Shown one piece after another: positions 8,596 through 16,537 of a stretch of DNA of 64,000 nt. The notes beneath the pieces are model-generated. The model saw nothing but the letters and a program-made list of their open reading frames with translations, was not told the origin of the DNA and did not search any database. The DNA comes from Streptomyces sp. MRC013 (GTDB taxonomy: Bacteria; Actinomycetota; Actinomycetes; Streptomycetales; Streptomycetaceae). Made by a program: the position numbers and the translations under genes. The stretch covers positions 2,542,001-2,606,000 of the forward strand of contig NZ_CP094264.1 of the NCBI RefSeq assembly GCF_023614235.1. Direction: 5' to 3'. Within the stretch, counting starts at the first letter, position 1; every line of letters begins with the position of its first letter.

Positions 8596-9662
8596 ATGAT
8601 TGCCGAAACGCTGACAGTCGGGTCCGACTTCTTCGCTCCCCGCGCGGCCATCGACGACCTGCTGCGCGAGTTCCTGACGGAGAAGGCGGACACCGCGTCG
8701 GTGCCCCGGCAGGCGGCGCTGGCCATGCTGTTGCGCGACTTCCTCGACGCCGGCAAGCGGATCCGTCCGCTGCTCTGCGTCGCCGGGTGGCGGGCGGCGG
8801 GCGGCGGGGAGGACCCCGGGCAGGCCGTCAGACTGGCCGCCTCCATCGAGCTGGCCCACGCCTGCGCCCTGATCCACGACGACATCATGGACGGCGCCAG
8901 CAGCCGCCGCGGACGGCCCACGGTCCACCGGCGGCTGGCCGACCACCACCACCTGCCGTCGACCGCGGAGCAGTTCGGCCTCGGCGGCGCCATCCTGGTG
9001 GGCGACCTCGCCCTCGTCTGGTCGGACGAACTCCTCCACACCACGCTCATGCCCGAGGCCCACCGGGTCGCCGTGCTGCGCTGCGTCGACCTGGCGCGCA
9101 GCGAGCTGATCGCCGGCCAGCACCTGGACCTCCTGACCACCGGCGACCTCGGGGTGGACGTCGAGACGACGCTGACCGTCGTCCGCTACAAGACGGCCAA
9201 GTACACGGTCGAGCGCCCCCTGCAGGTCGGGGCCGCCCTGGCCGGTGCCGACCAGCGGGTCATGGACGCGTGCACCGCCTACGGGGTGCCCCTCGGGGAG
9301 GCCTTCCAACTCCGGGACGACGTGCTCGGGGTGTTCGGGGACCCGGAGCGGATGGGCAAGTCGCACCTGGACGACCTGCGCGAGGGGAAGTGCACCAGTC
9401 TCGTCGCCCACGCCGTGCGCGCCGGCTCGCCCGCCCAGGCGGACCGGCTGCGGGAGCTGATCGGCGATCCGCTCCTGGGGGAGCGGGAGGCGGCCGAGGT
9501 CCGCGGCATCCTCACGGACACCGGGGCCCGGGCCGCGGTCGAGCGGATGATCGAGGAGCGGTACCAGCAGGCCCTGGCCGCCCTCGCCGCGGCGCCCTTC
9601 CCCCCGACGTCGTCCGCACGCTGGCGAACGTGGCGGAGGCGGCCGTGCGCCGGACGGCATGA
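8596..9662 (+). CDS. polyprenyl diphosphate synthase 2, probably longer chain (one frameshift)
   Basis: Second trans-isoprenyl diphosphate synthase, about 355 aa once a base is restored to the C6 run at 9600-9605, which returns the C-terminus PPDVVRTLANVAEAAVRRTA ending at 9662. DAGKRIRP is the IPP-binding G-K-R-x-R-P segment, ALIHDDIMD is the first Asp-rich motif (residues 94-98), FQLRDDVLGVFGDP the second. The fifth and fourth residues before the first motif are Cys and Ala, small residues, unlike the Phe/Ser of the other synthase; in this enzyme class that opens the product pocket, so a product longer than C20 (for example C25) is likely. An AGGGA site lies at 8582-8586. The corrected stop overlaps an in-frame ATG of the next gene. 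Confidence 0.85.
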
Positions 9663-9718
9663 GCACCGGGGAACGGTCGGACGGACGCCCACCCGGACAG
9701 GAAGCACGGAGCCGAGCG

Positions 9719-10618
9719 ATGACGACGATGACGACGGGCACACGCGGGACGGTGTGGCGGACCGTCTGGCGCGAGATCCACCTGAGCTGGCTCTTCATCC
9801 GCTCCGACCGCTGGACCACGATCTTCCCGGCCACCTGCTTCGTCCTGGCGGCCGCCGTGCACACCCGGCTGTCCCCGGGGGAGACGGCGGTGGCCGTCGC
9901 CCTGGGCACGCTGTACTTCTGGCTCTTCGTCTACGAGCACACCCTGGCCAACCAGCTCGTCGGCGTCGAGGAGGACCGCGTCAACAAGCCCCTCCGGCCG
10001 CTGGTCTCCGGCCGGAGCAGCATCAGGGGCGCCCGGCTGCGCCTGATCGCCGTCCGGGTCGCCTTCCCCGTCTACGGCTACTGCCTGGGCGTGCTGGAGT
10101 GGGCCCTGCTGTGGCAGGTCCTCTCACTGCTCCAGCACGAGTGCGGGTGGGGGCGCCACTGGCTGGGCAGGAACCTCTACGCCGGGATCGGGGTCGTCGC
10201 CCAGCTCGCGGCCGCCTGGGAGATCGTCGCCCCCGTCACCCCGGACGCCTGGCGCTGGATCGCGACCCTGACGGTCACCGTCACCCTCCTCATGTCCGTC
10301 CAGGACCTCCGCGACATCACCGGCGACCGCGCGGTCGGCCGCTCCACCATGCCGCTGGTCTTCGGGGAGTGGAACACCCGGGTCTTCCTCTGCGCCGGCT
10401 TCGCCCTCGGCCCCCTCGCCATCCACCACTTCCTGATGGCGCCCGCCGGTCCGCACTGGTGGGTCCTCGCCACCGACGCCGTGCTGGGCGGACTGAGCCT
10501 GCTGCTGGCGTTCCGGGTGGTGCTGCGGCGCGGGCGGCGGAGCGACCAGCACACCTACCGCCTGGTGGAGCAGTGGTACACCCTCGCCCTCGCCGCTTCC
10601 CTCTACATCCTTCGCTGA
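9719..10618 (+). CDS. UbiA-family membrane terpene cyclase or prenyltransferase
   Basis: Integral membrane protein of 299 aa (319 if the ATG at 9659 is used; 9719 has GGAG and AGGAAG upstream). About seven to eight hydrophobic helices. The first Asp-rich motif is NQLVGVEEDRVNKPLRP (near residue 77), followed by LVSGRSS; the second is DLRDITGDRAVG (near residue 194). The N-Q and E-E-D-R-x-N-K-P-x-R-P form is that of the UbiA-type class I terpene cyclases known from fungi (fumagillin pathway) and Streptomyces rather than the N-D-xx-D of quinone prenyltransferases. Placement after two polyprenyl synthases fits a cyclase acting on their product at the membrane. Cyclase versus aromatic prenyltransferase cannot be decided from sequence alone. 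Confidence 0.8.
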   Translation: MTTMTTGTRGTVWRTVWREIHLSWLFIRSDRWTTIFPATCFVLAAAVHTRLSPGETAVAVALGTLYFWLFVYEHTLANQLVGVEEDRVNKPLRPLVSGRSSIRGARLRLIAVRVAFPVYGYCLGVLEWALLWQVLSLLQHECGWGRHWLGRNLYAGIGVVAQLAAAWEIVAPVTPDAWRWIATLTVTVTLLMSVQDLRDITGDRAVGRSTMPLVFGEWNTRVFLCAGFALGPLAIHHFLMAPAGPHWWVLATDAVLGGLSLLLAFRVVLRRGRRSDQHTYRLVEQWYTLALAASLYILR

Positions 10619-10632
10619 CCGGGAGGCGCGAC

Positions 10633-11268
10633 GTGCGGACGGAGTCGACGCAGCAGCCGCCGCGGCTGCGGATCAGCGACGTGTGGAAGGCGTACGGCGG
10701 CAGGCAGGTCCTGCGCGGCGCCGGCCTCGACGTACCTCCCGGTGCCCTGGTCGGGATCGTCGGCGAGAACGGCGCGGGCAAGAGCACCCTGCTCCGGATC
10801 GCCGTGGGGCAGATGCGGCCCGACCGGGGGACGGTGGAGCGGAGCGGGGCGGTGGGGTACTGCCCGCAGCACGCCGTGCTGAACGACTCGTTCACCGTCG
10901 GACAGCACCTGCGGCTGTTCCAGGTGGCCTACCGGCTGCCGACGCTGGAGCGCGCCCACGAGCTGATGGACCTCCTCGCGTTCGCCGACTGCGGGCGGCG
11001 GCGGTCCGGGGAGCTCAGCGGAGGGACCCGCCAGAAGCTGAACCTGCTGCTCGCCCTGATGCACGACCCGCAGCTGCTGGTGCTGGACGAGCCGTACCAG
11101 GGCTTCGACTGGGACACCCACCAGCGCTTCTGGGCCCTGGCCACCCGCCTGCGCGACCAGGGCCGGTCGATCGTCGTGGTCTCGCACCTCCTGCACGACC
11201 TGCACCATTTCGACGCGGTGGGCCACCTGCGCGGGGGCCGCCTCGACATCGAGGAGCTCAGCCGATGA
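10633..11268 (+). CDS. ABC transporter ATP-binding protein
   Basis: ATPase subunit of 211 aa, small for the family, typical of ABC-2 exporters. Walker A is GENGAGKST near residue 44, the signature LSGGTRQKL near residue 126, Walker B LLVLDEPYQGFD, and an H-loop HLLHDLHH follows. The GTG start at 10633 has a strong GGGAGG six bases upstream. It begins 14 bp after the UbiA-family gene and overlaps the permease gene by 4 bp, so it is in the terpenoid operon. Together with the permease it probably exports, or moves within the membrane, the terpenoid product; that substrate is inferred. Confidence 0.9.
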   Translation: MRTESTQQPPRLRISDVWKAYGGRQVLRGAGLDVPPGALVGIVGENGAGKSTLLRIAVGQMRPDRGTVERSGAVGYCPQHAVLNDSFTVGQHLRLFQVAYRLPTLERAHELMDLLAFADCGRRRSGELSGGTRQKLNLLLALMHDPQLLVLDEPYQGFDWDTHQRFWALATRLRDQGRSIVVVSHLLHDLHHFDAVGHLRGGRLDIEELSR

Positions 11269-12071
11269 GGTTCCACCGGACGGCGTTCACCGAGATGCTG
11301 CGCTGCACCCTGCGGGGCCACCTCCGCAACCGGATGGCCGTGCTCCTGGCGGTCGCGTTCATCCCCGCCTGGATCGCCGTGGCGCGCCTGTGCGCCTCGG
11401 ACCGGGCGGTGCGCTTCCCCCTGGACTCCGCCGGCACCGCCGTCCTCGCCCCGGCGAACCACGTCAGCCAGGTCGCCAACGCCCTCGCCGCGGTCACCCT
11501 GGTCACCGGGTTCATGATGTTCATGGAGACCTTCAAGGCCGGGGAGACGGACCGCCGGCTCCTGCTGGCCGGCTACCCCCGGCTCCCCATGCTGGCGGCG
11601 AAGGTCACCGCCGCGGCCCTGGTCGCCGCGGTCCTCGCCCTGTACACCACGGCCGTGCTGTGGGGCTCCCTGCCCGTGCGGCGGCCGGGCCTCCTGGCCC
11701 TCGCCGTCCTCGGCGCCGGCCTCGTGTACGGCGGCATCGGCCTCCTGCTCGGCGCGCTGGTGCGCGGTGAGCTGGAGGGGTTCTTCCTCGTCATCATGCT
11801 CAGCCTGGTCGACACCGGACTGCAGAACCCGGTCCTCAACGTCGTGGACCTGGCCGGGCTGACCGCCCTGCCGCTGTACGGCGCGAACCAGTCGGCGCTG
11901 ACGGCGGCCTTCACCTCCCTCGCCCCGTGGCCCCAGGTCCTGCTCTCGCTCGCCTGGTCCGCCTCGACCGGCGCCCTGGCCCTGCTCGTCTTCCAGGTCC
12001 GCGGCCGCTCCCACCACGGGACCCGCCCGGCCCCGGCCGCCGGCGCCCCCCTGCCGGCGGCCTCCCGCTGA
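11265..12071 (+). CDS. ABC-2 type transporter permease
   Basis: Membrane subunit of 268 aa with about six hydrophobic segments (for example residues 22-36, 70-85, 110-130, 140-165, 175-190, 225-245). Its ATG overlaps the stop of the ATPase gene (ATGA), showing coupled expression. An amphipathic N-terminus and the loop GETDRRLLLAGYPR between the second and third helices match ABC-2 permeases, where this loop contacts the ATPase. The C-terminal tail is Pro/Ala-rich and cytoplasmic. Partner of the preceding ATPase; probably transports the terpenoid made by this locus. Confidence 0.85.
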   Translation: MRFHRTAFTEMLRCTLRGHLRNRMAVLLAVAFIPAWIAVARLCASDRAVRFPLDSAGTAVLAPANHVSQVANALAAVTLVTGFMMFMETFKAGETDRRLLLAGYPRLPMLAAKVTAAALVAAVLALYTTAVLWGSLPVRRPGLLALAVLGAGLVYGGIGLLLGALVRGELEGFFLVIMLSLVDTGLQNPVLNVVDLAGLTALPLYGANQSALTAAFTSLAPWPQVLLSLAWSASTGALALLVFQVRGRSHHGTRPAPAAGAPLPAASR

Positions 12072-12084
12072 CGGAGGCCGCCGG
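12054..12084. terminator. bidirectional hairpin between convergent terpenoid operons
   Basis: Perfect 12-bp inverted repeat CCGGCGGCCTCC / GGAGGCCGCCGG with a 7-base loop that contains the stop codon of the permease gene. It lies between the rightward ABC operon and the leftward cyclase gene and can terminate either transcript. There is no T-tract, as is usual at this GC content. Confidence 0.6.
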
Positions 12085-12091
12085 GCCCGGT

Positions 12092-14114
12092 CTACGGACG
12101 GGGCGGGGAGGTGTCCGGCGGGACCCCGTCGGACCCGGCCGCCACGGCCGCGTGGTCCCGGTGGTGGACGTAGCGGCCCAGCGCCGACAGGGGGAAGACG
12201 TGCCGGTAGTAGTCGTACCTGCAGGCCACGGCCCGGGGGACGAGCGTGCCGGTGAACTGCGGCTCCTCCCAGGTGCCCTGGTCCGTCTGCCGCTCGGTCA
12301 GCCAGCGCACCCCGTCGCGGACCGCGGCGCTGTCGCGCTCCCCCGCGGCCAGCAGGGCGAGCAGGGCCCAGGCGGTCTGCGAGGGGAGGGACGGACCGCG
12401 GCCGGCGCGCTCCGGATCGGCGTACGACTCCCACTCCTCGCCCCAGCCGCCGTCCGGGTTCCGCACCGACGTCAGCCAGGCGACGGCCCGCCGGACGGAG
12501 GAGTGGTGGGCGGGGATCCCGGCGGCGAGGAGTGCCGGGACGACGCAGCCGGTCCCGTAGACGTGGTTCACCCCCAGCGCCCGTACCAGGCTCCGCTCTC
12601 CTCCTGCTGGTCGAGGAGCCAGCGGACGGCCCGCCGGGTGCGGGGATGGTGCTGCATCCCGAGGGCGGCCAGCATCTCCACCGCGTGGGCGGTGACGTCG
12701 GCGGTGGGCGGGTCGACGCAGTACTCGCCGAAGTCGAAGAAGGGGAGCCTGCCGGGCAGGGTGCTGGTGTTGTCGGCGTCGAACGCCCCCCACCCGCCGT
12801 TCCGGCTCTGCATGCCGAGGATCCACCGCGTCGCCCTGCCCACCGCCGCGTCGACCCGCGCCCGGTCGGGGTGGGCGACGCGGCGCAGTGCGAGGACCGC
12901 CTCGGCGGTGTCGTCGTTGTCGGGGTAGCTGCGGTTGTGGAATTGGAAGGCCCAGCCGCCGGGGGCGAGCCGGGGGCGCCGCACGGCCCAGTCGCCGGGC
13001 CGCTCGGCCTGCCGGGTGAGCAGCCAGTCGGCGGCCCCGACCAGCGCGGGGTGGTCGGCGTCCAGACCGGCGTCGAGCAGTGCGGTGAGGGACAGGCAGG
13101 TGTCCCAGACCGGGCTGTGGACGGTCTGCAGCTCCCGTACGCCCTCCTCGGGCCAGACGGCGCAGTCCTCCAGGAAACCCCAGGCGGCCTTGAGCGCCGG
13201 GTGGTCCTGCGGGTAGCCGCACAGGTGCAGGGCGAGGACCACCCAGGTGGTCATCGGGGTGCACGCGCCCCAGCTGCCGTCCGTCTCCTGGCGTTCGAGG
13301 AGCCAGCGGACGCAGGCGTTCGTCGCGGCCCTGCGCAGCGGAGGGGGCAGACCCTGCGGCCGGCGCGCACCGCGGCGTTCAACCGCCGGAAGGCGCCCTC
13401 CCAACCGCCGGCCGGGGCCGGCGCGCGCCCGGGGGCGCCGGACGGGGCGAAGAGCTCGTCGATGCCGAAGGGGGCGGGCCGTACGGGCCGGTGCGCGCTG
13501 ATGACGGCGAGGGCCACGAGCGCCGGGCGCATGACGGCGCTGAAGGAGTAGACGTTCAGGGGCGCCCACGCCGGCAGGGAGATGATCTCCGGGGGGATCT
13601 CGGGGAGGTCGTCCCAGCTCCACCAGCCGAACATGGCCAGCCACACGCGGGCCGTCAGCTGGGCGGCCGCGACGCCGCCCCGTTCGCGCACCCACGCCGC
13701 GCACCGGAGCATGTGCTCCTCGTCCGGGCGGTCCCCGGCGAGCCGGAGCGCCACGTACGCCTGGACGGTGGTCCCCAGGTGGCCGGCGCCGCCGAAGACG
13801 AGGGGCCAGGAACCGTCCGCGCTCTGCCGCGACCTGATCCACCGGCCGCTCGCCGCGGCCACCCGCTCGTCCGGGACGCCCAGCAGCTGCCGCAGGAACA
13901 GGTCGTGGGCGTCGTAGCTCACATCGGTGTGGAAGGGGCCCTTCCACCACCCCTCGGCGTGCTGGCAGGCCAGCAGGTGGTCCGCGGCCCGCAGCACCGC
14001 GCGCCGGGCCGCCTCCTCCGTCTCGTCGGCCGGGGGGCGGGCGAAGCTCACGCCGCGGCCCTCCGCCGGAAGCGGACTCTCCGATCGTGACGCGCCGTCG
14101 GCTGTCGTCGTCAT
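12092..14114 (-). CDS. squalene-hopene-cyclase family class II terpene cyclase (two frameshifts)
   Basis: Reads as one protein of about 674 aa, normal length for the family, after restoring one base near 13343-13354 and one in the C5 run at 12571-12575. The catalytic DXDD motif is present as YPDNDDTAEAVLAL, and QW repeats are visible (DGSWGA, GGWGAF, GGWGEE, QGTWEEP). N-terminal DDLPEIPPEI and PVRPAPFGIDEL and C-terminal RHVFPLSALGRY are highly family-like. The ATG at 14114 follows AGGAAG. Class II cyclases protonate a terminal alkene or epoxide of squalene or other polyprenyl chains. No hopanoid genes accompany it; instead it faces the two polyprenyl synthases and the UbiA-type gene, so the substrate may be their product. 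The two indels could be sequence errors or true inactivation. Confidence 0.85.
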
Positions 14115-14310
14115 GGTCTTCCTGCACCCTCCGGTGGTCCGGAACCGTGTACGCCGCACCGGCCGCCGCCCACGCCGGGGGCCGCCGGGGGGCCGCCGGG
14201 CGGCGCGGTCACACCGCGCTACGACGGCTTCCAGGGCGAAGGTCACAAAGTAACCCGCAAGCCGCGACAGGATGCTTCCCGCGCGGGAAAACCACCCGTC
14301 CGGCCCACAC

Positions 14311-14367
14311 GGCCCTGGAGTCCTGGCTCAGACACCGGGGAGCAAATAACCCGCCGGTAGCTTTCAG
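14311..14367. repeat. left terminal inverted repeat of the Tn3-family element
   Basis: The outer 33 bp (14311-14343) pair with 17814-17846 at 28 of 33 positions. An inner block GCCGGTAGCTTTCAG (14353-14367) recurs inverted at the other end with one change. The inner block contains the natural stop codon of the resolvase gene, so the gene runs right up to the transposon end. Confidence 0.8.
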
Positions 14368-14968
14368 GGCTTCGCGGCCGCGGTCTTCTTGGGCTGGCGG
14401 GGGCACGGTCTTCGTCTTGTCGAGGCGGCCGTACACCGTCGACCGGGGCACGCCGAACATGTCGGCGACCTGCTGGACGGTCTTCTCCCGTTCGCCATGG
14501 AGCCGTTGGGCGAGCGCGGCCTGGTCCGCGGTGAGCTTCGGTGGGCGCCCGCCGACCCGGCCGCGAGCACGAGCAGCGGCGAGTTCGTCGTTGGTGTTCG
14601 CCACGATCAGCTCGCGCTGGAGCCCGGCGAGCACGGACAGCATCCCGAACATCGCCCGGCCCCTCCGTCGTGGCGGTGTCGATGTCTTGCTCGATGACAT
14701 GCAGCCCGACCCTGCGCTCGCGCAAGTCGGCACCGAGGGTCACCAGGTGCAGCACGGACCGGGAGAGCCGGTCGAGCCGGGTGACCTTCAGCGTGTCGCC
14801 CCCGCGCAGCAGCCGGAGGACGAGATCGAGCTTCGGCCGGGACGCCTTCGCGCCGCTCGCCTCGTCGACGTGGATGTTGTCGCGGTCGACGCCGGCCCGC
14901 AACAGGGCGTCGATCTGACGATCGGGGTTCTGGTCAGCGGTCGAGACCCGCGCGCAGCCGACGGGCAC
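14364..14968 (-). pseudogene. tnpR: serine resolvase/invertase of the Tn3-family element, frameshifted
   Basis: Serine recombinase reading VPVGCARVSTADQNPDRQ at the N-terminus, with the catalytic Ser in ARVSTADQ, then TRLDRLSRSVLHLV, a typical resolvase core, and a C-terminal Hin-type helix-turn-helix (QVADMFGVPRSTVYGRL). Two one-base insertions break it: one within 14656-14663, the other in the G5 run at 14399-14403. Correcting both gives about 200 aa ending QPKKTAAAKP at 14364. The GTG at 14968 is the probable start because the recombinase domain begins there. In an active element it would resolve cointegrates at the adjacent res site. Confidence 0.75.
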
Positions 14969-15010
14969 GGGTCGGAATCCATCGGGCAGACCGTACACCG
15001 ACGTTGATTT

Positions 15011-15091
15011 TCGGCACGAGGTGCCGACACTGCCCACCTGTGGGTTCGTGGTCACCGGGGCGAGTGTCGACAGACGGTCGTTTGCCGACAC
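15011..15091. promoter_or_regulatory. candidate res site of the Tn3-family element
   Basis: Between resolvase and cargo gene. The perfect dyad CGGCAC-GAG-GTGCCG lies at 15012-15026 and runs into GTGCCGACAC; GTGTCGACA is at 15064-15072 and the inverted counterpart TGCCGACAC at 15083-15091. Clustered inverted 9-mers next to tnpR are the usual build of resolvase subsites. Binding is not proven by sequence. Confidence 0.5.
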
Positions 15092-15123
15092 CCGGCGTCG
15101 AAGGTGAGGTACCAGGCAAGCGC

Positions 15124-16497
15124 TCAGCCTGGGATGAGTGCGTCCCACTGATCGCGGGTCGGGCCGTCGTGCGTTGGCGCGAAGTCTGGGTGGGCGGCCA
15201 GCCAGTCGGTAACGGCTCGGTTCACTTCGTCGGTGCCGTAGGCGTCGTCGGCCGGTTGCAGGAGGTGGCGTACCTGGGCACGGGCTCGCATGACGACGGG
15301 ATCGTCAAAGGCGCAGGCGGTCAGCGCAGCAGCCCGTCGATCCGAGGGTGGCGAACTCTCTCCGAGACGTTGCTCGTTGGCGCGGTCGGCCGTCACCTGT
15401 GCGTCGAACAACGGGCGGAGGGCCTGTGTCGTCCAGGCGTGGTAGCCGATGGGGTCCGCGGCGATCTGGTCGACATGGGCGGCGAGGTGCTGGGCGGCGC
15501 GCAGGCCGACGGCCACGCCATGGCCCGAGGTGGGGTTGGTGTGGATCAGGCTGTCCCCGGCGTTGACCAGGCCGGTGACGATGGGTCCGTCATCGTCGGC
15601 GAGGGCGGTCCAGCGGTTGTCCAGGCCGGCCATCGCCAGGACGGCGAACTGTGGTTCGGGGGCCAGGTCGAGCCAGGCGGCGGTGGCGGGGAAGAGACGG
15701 GCGACGGCCTCGAACACGGCGGGGTCGGTGAGCGCGCCGCGGGTCGGATCACTCGTGGAGAGCACCAGGTGCGCCGCGAAGACGTCGTTGTCGGACGGAA
15801 AGACGCCGGCGAGGGCGAACGGTGCGGCCGAGCCGGTCTTCACCCGTCCGGGATCACGCGGGCCGTCGGCGCGCAGGCGGTACCAGCGGCACAGATAAGC
15901 GATCCCGGTGCGGTGGCTGTCGATCACGGGCGGGCGGCAGCCGGCCGCGGTCAACCAGGAGGGGACCGGCGAGCGGCGGCCGGCCGCGTCGACGACGAGG
16001 TCCGCCTGGTGCATTTCCGCGCCCACCCGTACGCCGGTGACCCGGGGAGGGCGGCTCCCCTCGAAGGTGAGGGCGCGCACCCGGCAGCCTTGCCGCACCT
16101 CGACGGTGGGTTCCCGCCGCACCGCCGCGGTCAGGGCGGCCTCCAGCACGATGCGGCGGGTGCGCAGGGTCACCAGGTCCTCGTCGCCGGCCCGGTGCGG
16201 CGGACGCTCATCGAACCAGTCGAAGTCGTGGTATTCCCGGACTCCGCGTGCCAGCAGGTCCGTATAGACATCGGGGGTCTCGGTGCGCAACACGGTGCGG
16301 ACGGGCGCGAGGAACGAGTGGGGATGGTTGGCCTGCGGGACTCGGGGCCTGTCCCAGTGGAAGAAGTCCCGGTTCAGGTCGTCTCCGGCCTGCCGTGCAG
16401 CCTGCTCGAACAACGTGACCGTATGGCCCCGTCGGCCGAGCATGAGCGCCGTCCCCAGCCCGCTGATTCCCCCACCGGTCACCGCAACCCGCGCCAC
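15124..16497 (-). CDS. FAD-dependent oxidoreductase, transposon cargo
   Basis: Intact flavoprotein of 457 aa. The N-terminus carries the dinucleotide motif GGGISGLGTALML followed by an acidic residue in LFEQ; a DG-like motif VVDAAGRRS is near residue 190 and a GD-like motif GDSLIHTNPTSGHG near residue 315. This architecture is shared by geranylgeranyl reductases, UbiH-type hydroxylases and halogenase-like enzymes; no halogenase WxWxIP motif is seen. GTG start at 16497 follows GGGGA. It lies between the transposon's tnpR and tnpA remnants, in the same direction. Unlike the mobility genes it is free of frameshifts, so it may still be functional. Substrate unknown. Confidence 0.85.
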   Translation of the reverse strand: MARVAVTGGGISGLGTALMLGRRGHTVTLFEQAARQAGDDLNRDFFHWDRPRVPQANHPHSFLAPVRTVLRTETPDVYTDLLARGVREYHDFDWFDERPPHRAGDEDLVTLRTRRIVLEAALTAAVRREPTVEVRQGCRVRALTFEGSRPPRVTGVRVGAEMHQADLVVDAAGRRSPVPSWLTAAGCRPPVIDSHRTGIAYLCRWYRLRADGPRDPGRVKTGSAAPFALAGVFPSDNDVFAAHLVLSTSDPTRGALTDPAVFEAVARLFPATAAWLDLAPEPQFAVLAMAGLDNRWTALADDDGPIVTGLVNAGDSLIHTNPTSGHGVAVGLRAAQHLAAHVDQIAADPIGYHAWTTQALRPLFDAQVTADRANEQRLGESSPPSDRRAAALTACAFDDPVVMRARAQVRHLLQPADDAYGTDEVNRAVTDWLAAHPDFAPTHDGPTRDQWDALIPG

Positions 16498-16537
16498 CGA
16501 TCTCCCCTTCGCGCCGTGTTGCGGAATGAGCCTACTA

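Noticed and set aside
12092..14114. Three separate small prenyltransferase/cyclase genes
   Set aside because: The three frames join end to end into one full-length SHC-type protein with motifs in the right order; splitting them would be an artefact of two one-base indels.
15124..16497. Flavin-dependent halogenase
   Set aside because: FAD motifs are present but no halogenase WxWxIP motif was found, so only a general oxidoreductase call is supported.
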